NCBI GenBank assembly: GCA_963929865.1
Contig: CAWVKK010000042.1
Span: 1-64,000, forward strand
Direction of reading: 5' to 3'
Length of the DNA stretch: 64,000 bases
Source: JAGZHZ01 sp963929865
Lineage (GTDB): Bacteria > Bacillota > Clostridia > Lachnospirales > Lachnospiraceae
Positions 1 to 8,830 of this stretch are shown here, piece after piece. A model generated the notes under the pieces. The model searched no databases, was not told the origin of the DNA, and saw only the letters and a program-made list of their open reading frames with translations. How positions within the stretch are numbered: the stretch's first letter is position 1; every line of letters starts with the position of its first letter. The translations under genes and the position numbers were made by a program.

Positions 1-157
1 AGAGCGTGTGCGGCGAGGGGGCTGCAGACATAGGGAGCATCGAAGCTTTCTTGCGTTCTCTTTTTTTTTGGGAAAAAATAAAAAAAGAAGTTTTTTTATT
101 GGGCAAAGACAGGAAGCAGAAGTTTTCAGAGAAAAAAGAAAGGAAACAGGTGGTAGA

Positions 158-1231
158 ATGAAAGCATTTCTTATACTAGAAGACGGAACCGTATTTCAGG
201 GGACCAGCATTGGCTCAGAAAAAGAAGTGATCAGCGAGATTGTATTTAACACGTCGATGACAGGATACCTGGAAGTACTGACAGACCCGTCTTATGCAGG
301 GCAGGCAGTCGTGATGACGTACCCGTTGATTGGCAACTATGGAATTTGCTATGAAGATATGGAATCGGACAGACCATGGCCCGACGGCTATATTGTGCGC
401 GAGCTGTCGAGAATGCCAAGCAATTTCAGAAGTGAAGACACCATTGAGAATTTCCTGAAAAAATATGATATTCCAGGAATTGCAGGAATAGACACGAGAA
501 CTCTGACAAAGATTCTGCGCGAAAAGGGTACGATGAACGGGATGATCACCACGGACGAACAGTATGATCTGGAAAAGGTCATTCCGAGATTAAAGGCGTA
601 TACGACAGGAAAGGTTGTCGAAAAAGTGAGCTGCCGGGAAAAGTACGTGCTGGAGGGAGACGGACCAAAGGTAGCGCTTCTTGACCTGGGCGCAAAGAGA
701 AACATCGCGCGCTCGCTCAACAAGAGGGGATGCCAGGTGACCGTCTATCCGGCGTGGACGAGCGCGGAGGAGATTTTATCCTCGAATCCGGACGGCATCA
801 TGCTCTCAAACGGTCCTGGAGACCCGAAGGAGTGTACCGGCATCATCCGCGAGATCCGCAAGCTGTATGAATCGGACGTGCCGATCTTTGCGATCTGCCT
901 GGGACATCAGCTGATGGCGCTCGCCGTGGGAGGCGACACGCATAAGATGAAATACGGACACCGCGGAGGCAACCATCCGGTAAAAGATTTAAAGACAGGA
1001 AAGGTCTACATTTCCTCACAGAATCATGGATACGTGGTAGACACGCAGAACATGGATCCATCCATCGCAGTGCCGGCTTTTGTCAACGTCAACGACGGCA
1101 CGAATGAAGGACTTGCCTATACAGGAAAAAATATCTTTACGGTTCAGTTCCACCCGGAGGCGTGTCCGGGACCGCTGGACTCCGGATATCTGTTTGACCG
1201 TTTTATGAAAATGATGGAGGTGTCTGAATAA
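158..1231 (+). CDS. carA: Carbamoyl-phosphate synthase small (glutaminase) subunit
   Basis: Hydrolyses glutamine and feeds ammonia to CarB for carbamoyl phosphate, the precursor of arginine and pyrimidines; cytosolic. The N-terminal CPSase small domain is followed by a class I glutamine amidotransferase domain with nucleophile Cys247 in ICLGHQ and the His332/Glu334 pair in FHPEA, so the triad is complete. The frame is open further upstream, but ATG 158 follows AGGTGG and gives the family's usual 357 residues starting MKAFLILEDG. It overlaps carB by one base (TAATG), so the two are translationally coupled. The 157 bases upstream are A/T-rich and show no attenuator or PyrR site that I can support. 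Identification is secure. Confidence 0.96.
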   Translation: MKAFLILEDGTVFQGTSIGSEKEVISEIVFNTSMTGYLEVLTDPSYAGQAVVMTYPLIGNYGICYEDMESDRPWPDGYIVRELSRMPSNFRSEDTIENFLKKYDIPGIAGIDTRTLTKILREKGTMNGMITTDEQYDLEKVIPRLKAYTTGKVVEKVSCREKYVLEGDGPKVALLDLGAKRNIARSLNKRGCQVTVYPAWTSAEEILSSNPDGIMLSNGPGDPKECTGIIREIRKLYESDVPIFAICLGHQLMALAVGGDTHKMKYGHRGGNHPVKDLKTGKVYISSQNHGYVVDTQNMDPSIAVPAFVNVNDGTNEGLAYTGKNIFTVQFHPEACPGPLDSGYLFDRFMKMMEVSE

Positions 1232-4200
1232 TGCCAAAAAATCCTGATATCAAAAAAGTACTTGTGATCGGATCCGGTCCGATTGTCATCGGACAGGCAG
1301 CAGAGTTTGACTATGCAGGGACACAGGCCTGCCGCTCTTTGAAGGAGGAAGGAATTGAGGTCGTTCTGCTGAACTCTAACCCCGCTACGATTATGACAGA
1401 CAAGGACATTGCAGACCGCGTCTATATTGAGCCGCTGACAGTGGAAGTTGTAGAACAGCTGATCTTAAAGGAAAAGCCTGACAGTGTGCTGCCCACGCTG
1501 GGAGGACAGGCAGGTCTGAACCTCGCCATGGAGCTGGAGGAGGCTGGCTTCCTCAAAAGAAATCATGTGCGCCTGATCGGAACGACGTCCGAGACGATCA
1601 AAAAGGCGGAAGACCGACTGGAGTTTAAAAGCACGATGGAAAAGATCGGAGAGCCGGTCGCGCCTTCTCTGGTGGTGGAAAATGTAGAAGACGGCATCGC
1701 GTTTACAAATACGATCGGATATCCGGTCGTGCTGCGCCCTGCCTATACGCTTGGAGGAAGCGGCGGCGGAATCGCGCACAATCAGGAGGAGCTGGTGGAA
1801 ATCCTTGAAAACGGACTGCGCCTCTCACGCGTCGGTCAGGTGCTGGTGGAGCGCTGCATTGCCGGGTGGAAGGAAATTGAGTACGAGGTTATGCGCGACA
1901 GCATGGGCAACTGCATCACGGTCTGCAACATGGAAAACATCGACCCGGTCGGCGTCCACACAGGAGACAGCATCGTGGTGGCGCCATCCCAGACGTTAAG
2001 CGACAAAGAATACCAGATGCTGCGTACCTCCGCGCTCAATATTATCAGTGAACTCAATATTACGGGAGGCTGCAACGTACAGTATGCGCTCAACCCTGAC
2101 AGCTTCGAGTACTGCGTCATTGAAGTCAACCCGCGCGTCAGCCGCTCCTCCGCGCTCGCCTCAAAGGCGACGGGATATCCGATCGCAAAGGTAGCCGCAA
2201 AGATTGCGCTTGGATATACGCTGGATGAGATCAAAAATGCGATCACAGGAAAGACGTACGCCAGCTTTGAGCCGATGCTCGACTACTGCGTCGTCAAGAT
2301 TCCGCGCCTGCCGTTTGACAAGTTCATCAGCGCAAAAAGAACGCTGACGACGCAGATGAAGGCGACCGGAGAGGTGATGAGCATCTGCGACAATTTCGAG
2401 GGCGCTCTGATGAAGGCGATCCGCTCTCTGGAGCAGCATGTGGACAGTCTGATGTCATACGACTTTTCTGCGCTGAGCATAGAAGACCTGACACAAGAGC
2501 TGAAAATCGTGGATGACCGCAGAATCTGGAGAATCGCCGAGGCAGTCAGAAGAGGAATCCCTTATGAACAGATCCACAGCCTGACCAGGATTGACATGTG
2601 GTTTATCGACAAGATCGCGATCCTGGTGGAGATGGAGCAGAAGCTTAAGTCCAAGGAGCTGACGCCGGAGCTTTTAAAAGAGGCGAAGCGCCTGGAATTT
2701 CCGGATCATGTGATCGCAGACCTGACAGGAAAGAACGAAGCGCAGATCAAGCAGATGCGCCTGGATCACGGGATTGTCGCCGCTTACCGGATGGTCGACA
2801 CATGCGCGGCAGAATTTGAGGCGGCGACGCCGTACTATTATTCGGTGTTCGGAAGTGAAAATGAGGCGGTGCAGACAAGCGGAAGAAAGAAGGTTCTCGT
2901 GCTTGGGTCGGGACCGATCCGCATCGGGCAGGGAATCGAATTTGACTTCTGCTCGGTACACTGCACATGGGCGTTCGCCAAAGAAGGATACGAGACGATT
3001 ATCATCAACAACAATCCGGAGACGGTCAGCACAGACTTTGACATCGCGGACAAGCTCTACTTTGAGCCTCTGACTCCGGAGGATGTGGAAAGCATCGTGC
3101 GCCTGGAAAAGCCGGACGGCGCAGTCGTCCAGTTCGGCGGTCAGACCGCGATCAAGCTGACAGAGGCGCTGATGAAGATGGGAGTTCCGATTCTCGGAAC
3201 GTCCGCGGAAAACGTCGACGCGGCAGAAGACCGCGAGCTGTTCGACCAGATTCTGGAAAAATGTGAGATTCCAAGACCGGCCGGACACACCGTCTTCACC
3301 GCGGAGGAGGCGAAAAAAGCGGCGAACGATCTGGGCTATCCCGTCTTAGTCAGACCTTCCTACGTGCTGGGCGGACAGGGAATGCAGATCGCGATCGACG
3401 ATGAGGATGTGGATGAATTTATCGGCATTATCAACCGGATCGCCCAGGAGCATCCGATTCTGGTCGACAAATATCTGGTCGGAAAAGAGATTGAAGTCGA
3501 TGCGGTGTGCGACGGGGAAGACATTTTGATTCCCGGTATCATGGAACACATTGAGAGAGCAGGAATTCATTCCGGGGACAGCATCTCCGTCTACCCGGCT
3601 CAGAGCTTGAATGAGAACGTAAAAGAGACGATCGTAGAATACACAAGGAGGCTTGCAAAGTCTCTCCATGTGATCGGAATGATCAACATTCAGTTTATCG
3701 TCAGCCACGATAAAGTGTATGTCATCGAGGTCAATCCGCGCTCAAGCCGCACTGTGCCGTATATCAGCAAGGTGACCGGAATCCCGATTGTCCCGCTCGC
3801 CACACAGGTGATTCTCGGCAAAAAGATCACACAGCTCGGATACAAGCCTGGACTTCAGCCGGAGGCGGACTACGTCGCCGTAAAAATGCCGGTGTTCTCG
3901 TTTGAAAAAATCCGCGGGGCGGACATCAGCCTTGGACCGGAGATGAAGTCGACAGGGGAATGCCTTGGAATCGCAAAGACGTTTGACGAGGCGCTGTACA
4001 AAGCGTTCCTGGGAGCCGGCATCCGGCTGCCAAAGCACAAAAAGATGATTATCACAGTCCGGGACAGCGACAAAAAAGACATTGTGGGCATCGCGGGAAG
4101 ATTTGAAAAGATCGGCTACCAGATTTTCGCCACGAGAGGGACCGCAAAGGTACTCAACGACAACGGCGTTCACGCGATCCGGATCAACAAAATCGAGCAG

Positions 4201-4437
4201 GAATCCCCGAATCTGCTCGACCTGATCTTAGGCCATGAGATCGACTTAGTCATCGACACGCCAAACCAGGGAGTCGAGCATTCAAACGACGGATTCCTGA
4301 TCCGGCGCAATGCGATCGAGACAGGCGTCAACGTGCTGACGGCGCTCGACACCGCCGAGGCGCTGATCACGAGCCTGGAAAACACAAGCATCCATCAGCT
4401 GACGCTGATTGACATCGCGACCGTAAAAAACGCATAG
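1231..4437 (+). CDS. carB: Carbamoyl-phosphate synthase large subunit (paired with carA)
   Basis: Makes carbamoyl phosphate from bicarbonate, ATP and ammonia delivered by CarA. The 1068 residues show the full duplicated synthetase: an N-terminal carboxyphosphate ATP-grasp half starting at VLVIGSGPIVIGQ, a second ATP-grasp half starting at VLVLGSGPIRIGQ near residue 553, and a C-terminal MGS-like allosteric domain. The two ATP-grasp halves share the EVNPR-S/R-S metal-binding pattern. It directly follows carA and ends before a clear terminator, so carAB is a two-gene operon. A second, clearly different CarB lies at 8831-12052. Identification is secure; which copy serves arginine and which pyrimidine synthesis cannot be told from sequence. 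Confidence 0.96.
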   Translation: MPKNPDIKKVLVIGSGPIVIGQAAEFDYAGTQACRSLKEEGIEVVLLNSNPATIMTDKDIADRVYIEPLTVEVVEQLILKEKPDSVLPTLGGQAGLNLAMELEEAGFLKRNHVRLIGTTSETIKKAEDRLEFKSTMEKIGEPVAPSLVVENVEDGIAFTNTIGYPVVLRPAYTLGGSGGGIAHNQEELVEILENGLRLSRVGQVLVERCIAGWKEIEYEVMRDSMGNCITVCNMENIDPVGVHTGDSIVVAPSQTLSDKEYQMLRTSALNIISELNITGGCNVQYALNPDSFEYCVIEVNPRVSRSSALASKATGYPIAKVAAKIALGYTLDEIKNAITGKTYASFEPMLDYCVVKIPRLPFDKFISAKRTLTTQMKATGEVMSICDNFEGALMKAIRSLEQHVDSLMSYDFSALSIEDLTQELKIVDDRRIWRIAEAVRRGIPYEQIHSLTRIDMWFIDKIAILVEMEQKLKSKELTPELLKEAKRLEFPDHVIADLTGKNEAQIKQMRLDHGIVAAYRMVDTCAAEFEAATPYYYSVFGSENEAVQTSGRKKVLVLGSGPIRIGQGIEFDFCSVHCTWAFAKEGYETIIINNNPETVSTDFDIADKLYFEPLTPEDVESIVRLEKPDGAVVQFGGQTAIKLTEALMKMGVPILGTSAENVDAAEDRELFDQILEKCEIPRPAGHTVFTAEEAKKAANDLGYPVLVRPSYVLGGQGMQIAIDDEDVDEFIGIINRIAQEHPILVDKYLVGKEIEVDAVCDGEDILIPGIMEHIERAGIHSGDSISVYPAQSLNENVKETIVEYTRRLAKSLHVIGMINIQFIVSHDKVYVIEVNPRSSRTVPYISKVTGIPIVPLATQVILGKKITQLGYKPGLQPEADYVAVKMPVFSFEKIRGADISLGPEMKSTGECLGIAKTFDEALYKAFLGAGIRLPKHKKMIITVRDSDKKDIVGIAGRFEKIGYQIFATRGTAKVLNDNGVHAIRINKIEQESPNLLDLILGHEIDLVIDTPNQGVEHSNDGFLIRRNAIETGVNVLTALDTAEALITSLENTSIHQLTLIDIATVKNA

Positions 4438-4459
4438 AAAAGACAGAACAGACGACACC

Positions 4460-4495
4460 GGCAGGGAGGGAAGACGATTCCTTCCCTGCCTTCTT
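4460..4495 (+). terminator. Rho-independent terminator after carAB
   Basis: A 13-bp stem (4460-4472 with 4478-4490, one G-U pair) closes a 5-nt loop and is followed by a T-rich stretch. It ends the carAB transcript. Confidence 0.8.
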
Positions 4496-4559
4496 TCTGA
4501 AATTTACATAAATTTGACAAAGGGTTCACGCAAAGAAGGAGGAAACATTTCAAACTATA

Positions 4560-4568
4560 TGGTATGCT
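4560..4568 (+). promoter_or_regulatory. Extended -10 promoter for the 5'-nucleotidase gene
   Basis: TGG followed by TATGCT forms an extended -10 box. No good -35 hexamer sits 17 bases upstream. The roughly 90-nt leader that follows is purine-rich and ends in AGAGGAAACC before the ATG. The remaining intergenic bases hold only the carB terminator. Confidence 0.5.
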
Positions 4569-4662
4569 AAGACGGAAAGACACAGAAAACAACAACAGCG
4601 CATAGACACAGGCGCACAACCGCGCAGGCGGAAAAAAGAAAAAGAAAAGAGAGGAAACCAAA

Positions 4663-6636
4663 ATGAAAAAATGGTACAGACTGAATCTGCTGTTGGTTCC
4701 ATTTGTGCTCGGTGCGGGCAGTCTTGGCGTATCAGCTGAGGAGAACACTGCGTATGAAAGCGATATCGTGCTGTTTCTGACAAACGATATCCATTCCAAT
4801 CTGGGAACGTCCAAGATCATGAATGAGGATGGATCGACAACGGAAATCGGAGGAGTGGCAAGACTGGCTGCAGCGCTTGCCGAGGAGCGCGAAAAAGCAG
4901 AAGGCAAGTATTTAACGCTGGACGGAGGAGATTATTCTCAGGGAACACCGTATCAGGACGGCTATCAGGACGGCTGGGAAATCATGGCTCTGGCTTCTTT
5001 AGGATGCGAGTACACGACGCTGGGAAATCACGAGTTTGATGTGGGGGATCAGGCTGTGGAAAATTCCTGGGTGGCTGCGGAGGAAAACCGCGCTTCCTAC
5101 GGCGTGACAGATGAGCTGCCTTCTCTGCTGCTCTCAAACATGTTTGTAAAATATGACGAAAATGGGGATGTAATCGAATACACAGAAGAAGACATCGATC
5201 CGGAGGATTTATCGGCAAACGCTTTTGCGTCAGGCGAGTACGCTGAGACAGGCGCTCTCAACTACGACATCACAGAGGTAAACGGATATAAAATCGGATT
5301 ATTCGCAGTAGAAGGGGCAACCGCCTACGGATACTGCAAAAACTCGGATCTGACGAGAATGGACAGCCCTGCCACAGCAAACATCTATGCGAAATTTTTA
5401 AAGGAAGAAAAGGGATGCGATCTGGTCATCGCCATCAGCCACTGCGGAGACGCGGAAGATCAGGCGATCGCAGAAGCGTCTGAGGGGTATCTCGACGTGA
5501 TTCAGAGCGCGCACAGCCATACGGCATACACCGAGCCGCTCGTAGTCAATGACGTCATCCTCTATTCCACAGGATGCTACAGCCAGCACCTTGGCGTCTT
5601 AGGTCTGAATCAGACAGAAGACGGATGGAGCGCAGATGCGGATGAGAGCAGACTGATCGCGCTGACACAGGAGTATGACAGAGACGATGAAAACGATACG
5701 TCCGCAGCCGCGCAGGCTTACCAGAAGCTCGACAGCCTGGTGGATCAGTTTGACGAGGCGCTCGTGGCAGAAGACGGATACTTCTCAAAGCTGGGACTAG
5801 AGGGAGTGACGTCGGACACAGTTGTCATGACGGTTGAAAAGGGCTGCAATTATATCCAGGAAAAAGACGGTCAGCAGTACGGATATACGTACATCCAGTC
5901 TCCGCTTACCGCATTTATCGGCGATGCGTTTAACTATGCGTCAGGCTCTCAGGTTTCCTTCTTCTTTGGAGGATATGTCCGCTCTTCTCTGTTTGAGGGA
6001 GACTTTACCGCAGCCGACGCGTTCAACATCCAGTCGACCGGAGAATCTGCGATTGACCGCAGCGCAGGCTCAAGCTTAGTGACATGCAATCTTTCCGGAA
6101 AACAGCTTGCCGCAATCTGCACGTTTGACGCGATGTGCTCCGGAGAGGCAGACGGCGTCTTATACGGAGGCTCAGGAACCCTGCACAGCTCCAATATGCG
6201 CTACGAATACACCGTATCAGACGGAAGAATCTCCTGCAGCGTCGACTCGATCGAAATCTACGACGCGCAGACACAGACATGGAATCCGCTGGAGCTGGAC
6301 AAAGCATATTTGTGTTCCTTCACCTTTGAGTCGACGCAGAACCTTGTCAGCTATATGCCGTCTCTGACCGAGGGACTTGGATACGGCGCGATCCCGTTCG
6401 CACCGTACGACGAGGAAACCGGAGAGTACGCAGAGGTTCCGGCTGACAACACATCGGAAGAGTACTATGAATTCTGGGCTCCTTACTGCAAGGGAATGGG
6501 CGTCCTGGAAGGGACAGACTATGAGCTGAAATCCTGGACAGCTTTATATTACTATGCACAGAGCATGGACGGAACACTGTCTGACTACTATACACCTGAA
6601 AATATCATGCAGACACGAATCCCGGCAGAAGGCTAA
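4663..6636 (+). CDS. Secreted 5'-nucleotidase/UshA-family metallophosphoesterase
   Basis: Probably removes phosphate from extracellular nucleotides or related phosphoesters. A Sec signal peptide (MKKWYRLNLLLVPFVLGAGSL, cut near VSAEE) leads into a calcineurin-like phosphoesterase domain with metal-binding motifs NDIHSN, GGDYSQGTP, GNHEFD, ISHCGD and SAHSH. Residues from about 390 match the 5'-nucleotidase C-terminal substrate-binding domain. There is no LPXTG or membrane anchor, so it is likely released or loosely wall-bound. It has its own promoter and terminator. The precise substrate (nucleotide, 2',3'-cyclic nucleotide or UDP-sugar) cannot be assigned. Confidence 0.88.
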   Translation: MKKWYRLNLLLVPFVLGAGSLGVSAEENTAYESDIVLFLTNDIHSNLGTSKIMNEDGSTTEIGGVARLAAALAEEREKAEGKYLTLDGGDYSQGTPYQDGYQDGWEIMALASLGCEYTTLGNHEFDVGDQAVENSWVAAEENRASYGVTDELPSLLLSNMFVKYDENGDVIEYTEEDIDPEDLSANAFASGEYAETGALNYDITEVNGYKIGLFAVEGATAYGYCKNSDLTRMDSPATANIYAKFLKEEKGCDLVIAISHCGDAEDQAIAEASEGYLDVIQSAHSHTAYTEPLVVNDVILYSTGCYSQHLGVLGLNQTEDGWSADADESRLIALTQEYDRDDENDTSAAAQAYQKLDSLVDQFDEALVAEDGYFSKLGLEGVTSDTVVMTVEKGCNYIQEKDGQQYGYTYIQSPLTAFIGDAFNYASGSQVSFFFGGYVRSSLFEGDFTAADAFNIQSTGESAIDRSAGSSLVTCNLSGKQLAAICTFDAMCSGEADGVLYGGSGTLHSSNMRYEYTVSDGRISCSVDSIEIYDAQTQTWNPLELDKAYLCSFTFESTQNLVSYMPSLTEGLGYGAIPFAPYDEETGEYAEVPADNTSEEYYEFWAPYCKGMGVLEGTDYELKSWTALYYYAQSMDGTLSDYYTPENIMQTRIPAEG

Positions 6637-6654
6637 AAAACAACATTTCTTAAA

Positions 6655-6705
6655 GGGTACCGCCTCACCGTCTGAATCGGCAGATGAGAAGGCGGTATCC
6701 TTTTT
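6655..6705 (+). terminator. Rho-independent terminator after the 5'-nucleotidase gene
   Basis: GGGTACCGCCT (6655-6665) pairs with AGGCGGTATCC (6690-6700) with one G-U pair, followed directly by TTTTT. Confidence 0.85.
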
Positions 6706-6737
6706 GCGCATTTTTTCACATTTTTATCATTTTTGTG

Positions 6738-6746
6738 TGATATACT
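6738..6746 (+). promoter_or_regulatory. Extended -10 promoter for the PPIase lipoprotein
   Basis: TGA-TATACT extended -10 downstream of a T-rich tract; the -35 region is weak. The transcript would have a leader of about 85 nt ending in AAGGGAAG before the ATG. Confidence 0.55.
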
Positions 6747-6839
6747 ATATAAAATCGTGAGAGCTGCGCGGCGGGACAGTCTGCCGGCGCGAGAAATCGA
6801 TGAGAGCGATTCAGACAAAAAAGAAGGGAAGAAATACAG

Positions 6840-7901
6840 ATGAAAAAAAAGATGGCGGCAATTTTCTGCGCGGTGTGTATGATGATGACGGGGTGCGGAA
6901 AAAAGACGGTGGAAAACGACTACGTAAAACTGGGAGACTATAAAGGCGTTGAGGTGGAGATGGCAAAAGCGGAGGTCTCTGACCAGGAGGTGGAAGATGA
7001 GATCGTCTTTCAGGTGGAATTCCACACAGAATCACAGGAGATCACAGATCGGCCGGCACAGAGCGGGGACACGGTTGTGATTGACTTTGAAGGGACGATT
7101 GACGGGAAAGAATTTGACGGCGGCAGCGGCTACGGCTACACGATCGTGATCGGGGACGGCGTGTTTCTGACGGAGATGGAAAACGGGATCATAGGGATGG
7201 AGCCGGGCGAGGAAAAGGATATCGCGGTGACGCTGCCGGAATCTTACGGGGAAGCGGCCGCGGGAAAAGAGGCGGTATTCCATATCACACTGTACAGCAT
7301 TCAGAGAGTGACCACTCCTGAGTACACGGATGAATTTGTGCAGTCTATTTCCGATTATGAGACAAGAAAGGAATATGAAGAAGCGCTCAGACAGGAGCTG
7401 CTCGAAGCGAAGGAGCGGCAGGCGAAGGAGGAGACAGCTGAAGAGCTGATTCAAAAGATTATTGCGGACACAGAATTTAAAGAGATCCCGCAGGAGCTGC
7501 TCGAAGCGTGCAGCGCGCAGAAGGAACGCCAGAATCAATATGAGGAGGCGCTGTTTGGAACGTCCCTGGAGGATATGGGAATCACACAGGCGGATATCGA
7601 TGCGGAGATTGAGGAGATGGTGAGAGAGCGCCTTGTGCTGGAGACGATCGCCGAGGAGGAGGAGATTGAGGTCACGCAGGAGGAATGCGGGGAATATATC
7701 GACCAGAATATGGATTACTACGGATTCTCCTCAGCGGAAGAGATGGAAGAGGTGTATGGAAGCGACGGCATCGAAGCCGCTGTTTTAAAAGAGAAGGTTG
7801 TGGATTTCCTGATGGACCACGCAGAGATCACGGAAGTGGAGGAGAGATCAGAACAACCCGGAACGGCGACGGGAGCTTTCGCAACTCCGGCAGAGGCATA
7901 A
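6840..7901 (+). CDS. Trigger factor-like FKBP-type prolyl isomerase lipoprotein
   Basis: Likely an exported chaperone and peptidyl-prolyl isomerase acting on secreted proteins at the outer face of the membrane. A short signal peptide ends in lipobox MMTGC (Cys19), giving a lipid anchor. Residues about 75-160 match the FKBP domain of trigger factor (GDTVVIDFEGTIDGKEFDGG and the MEPGEEKDIAV stretch). The rest is the acidic, helical trigger factor C-terminal chaperone domain. The N-terminal ribosome-binding domain of cytosolic trigger factor is absent, replaced by the lipoprotein leader. It is monocistronic. Family assignment is firm; the substrates are unknown. Confidence 0.85.
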   Translation: MKKKMAAIFCAVCMMMTGCGKKTVENDYVKLGDYKGVEVEMAKAEVSDQEVEDEIVFQVEFHTESQEITDRPAQSGDTVVIDFEGTIDGKEFDGGSGYGYTIVIGDGVFLTEMENGIIGMEPGEEKDIAVTLPESYGEAAAGKEAVFHITLYSIQRVTTPEYTDEFVQSISDYETRKEYEEALRQELLEAKERQAKEETAEELIQKIIADTEFKEIPQELLEACSAQKERQNQYEEALFGTSLEDMGITQADIDAEIEEMVRERLVLETIAEEEEIEVTQEECGEYIDQNMDYYGFSSAEEMEEVYGSDGIEAAVLKEKVVDFLMDHAEITEVEERSEQPGTATGAFATPAEA

Positions 7902-7969
7902 AAACAGAAAATGAAAAGTATATATGAAAAATGTTATCAAATCTTAAAAAAAATTTAGCACAAAGAAAC

Positions 7970-7998
7970 TTTACAAATAGAAGAAATGCGTATAGAAT
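7970..7998 (+). promoter_or_regulatory. Sigma-A promoter for the phospholipase C-family gene
   Basis: TTTACA and TAGAAT are separated by 17 bp. The 214 bases between the neighbouring genes hold this promoter, two Shine-Dalgarno-like AGGAGG tracts (8082-8087 and 8104-8109) and no other feature I can support. Confidence 0.6.
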
Positions 7999-8115
7999 AG
8001 GCGTGAGGGAATAAAAGAAGGCATTTCATGTTTTATATTTTAAATAATTGACAGCACCTGCTACAGCAGACAGATCATACAAGGAGGTTCGTCGAAGAGC
8101 CACAGGAGGCATGTT

Positions 8116-8706
8116 TTGAGAAAGAAATCACATATCGCACTGGCACAGTTCATTGCAAACAACAGCGGAATTCCGGAACTGTATCAAAATAAAAAATCGT
8201 TTTATCTGGGATCGATTCTCCCGGACTGCAGACCATCGTTTCTGACGGAAAAACACCAGTTTAACGCGACGTTTGACAAGGTGAAGGAATCCATCCGCGA
8301 TCTGACCGAGAACTGTGCGGCGGAGGAACAAAACCAGAGGAGTTACTGGAGAAGGATCGGAGAAGTGATCCATTACATCGCAGACTATTTTACGTTTCCG
8401 CACAACGAGGTTTATAAGGGAAGCTTAAAAGATCACTGCGTCTATGAAAAAGAGCTGAAGGTATATTTAAAAAAATACCTGGAAAGCCCGGAGGCAGCAA
8501 GAAAACAGAGACCGTTTCGGACGTTCTACAGCGTGGAGGCTCTGTTTGAATTTATTCGTCAGAAACATAGAGAATACCTGAAGATCTGCCACTCGGTAGT
8601 GGAGGACTGCAGGTATATCATTCACCTTTGCTGGAATGTGGTAGGAGGAATTGTACAGCTGTTTGCGGCGAGAAATCACGAAGTGCTTGTGCCGGCAGCG
8701 GCATAG
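8116..8706 (+). CDS. Zinc-dependent phospholipase C family protein
   Basis: A 196-residue protein resembling the bacterial zinc-dependent phospholipase C/S1-P1 nuclease-like family found in Clostridia. Candidate metal ligands are His6, the LGSILPDC region, the histidine pair around YRRIGEVIHYIADYF-type sequence, and FPHNE. There is no signal peptide, so it is likely cytosolic, and the true activity may not be lipase. The TTG at 8116 is chosen because AGGAGG lies six bases upstream; the ATG at 8111 is out of frame and stops after two codons. It has its own promoter and terminator. The family call is moderately confident and the substrate is unknown. Confidence 0.65.
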   Translation: MRKKSHIALAQFIANNSGIPELYQNKKSFYLGSILPDCRPSFLTEKHQFNATFDKVKESIRDLTENCAAEEQNQRSYWRRIGEVIHYIADYFTFPHNEVYKGSLKDHCVYEKELKVYLKKYLESPEAARKQRPFRTFYSVEALFEFIRQKHREYLKICHSVVEDCRYIIHLCWNVVGGIVQLFAARNHEVLVPAAA

Positions 8707-8709
8707 GAG

Positions 8710-8748
8710 AAACTGCAAGGCGGACAAAATCTGCTTTGCAGTTTTTTT
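8710..8748 (+). terminator. Rho-independent terminator
   Basis: A perfect 9-bp stem (AAACTGCAA at 8710-8718 with TTGCAGTTT at 8736-8744) runs into a seven-T tail. Confidence 0.8.
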
Positions 8749-8758
8749 GCGGGGTGGA

Positions 8759-8788
8759 TTGTCAAACAAAAACAGGGTATGATATAAT
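8759..8788 (+). promoter_or_regulatory. Promoter for the stand-alone carB
   Basis: TTGTCA, an 18-bp spacer and a perfect TATAAT preceded by TGA (extended -10). The predicted start site leaves only about 35 nt before the ATG, so no long attenuator fits. Confidence 0.8.
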
Positions 8789-8830
8789 GAAAACGGTAGT
8801 TACAGAAAATATAGACGATAGGAGAAAACT

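Noticed and set aside
2674..3288. Long open frame antisense to carB (204 codons)
   Set aside because: It lies wholly inside a conserved coding gene, has no ribosome binding site and gives an Arg/His-rich sequence typical of an antisense shadow in GC-biased codons.
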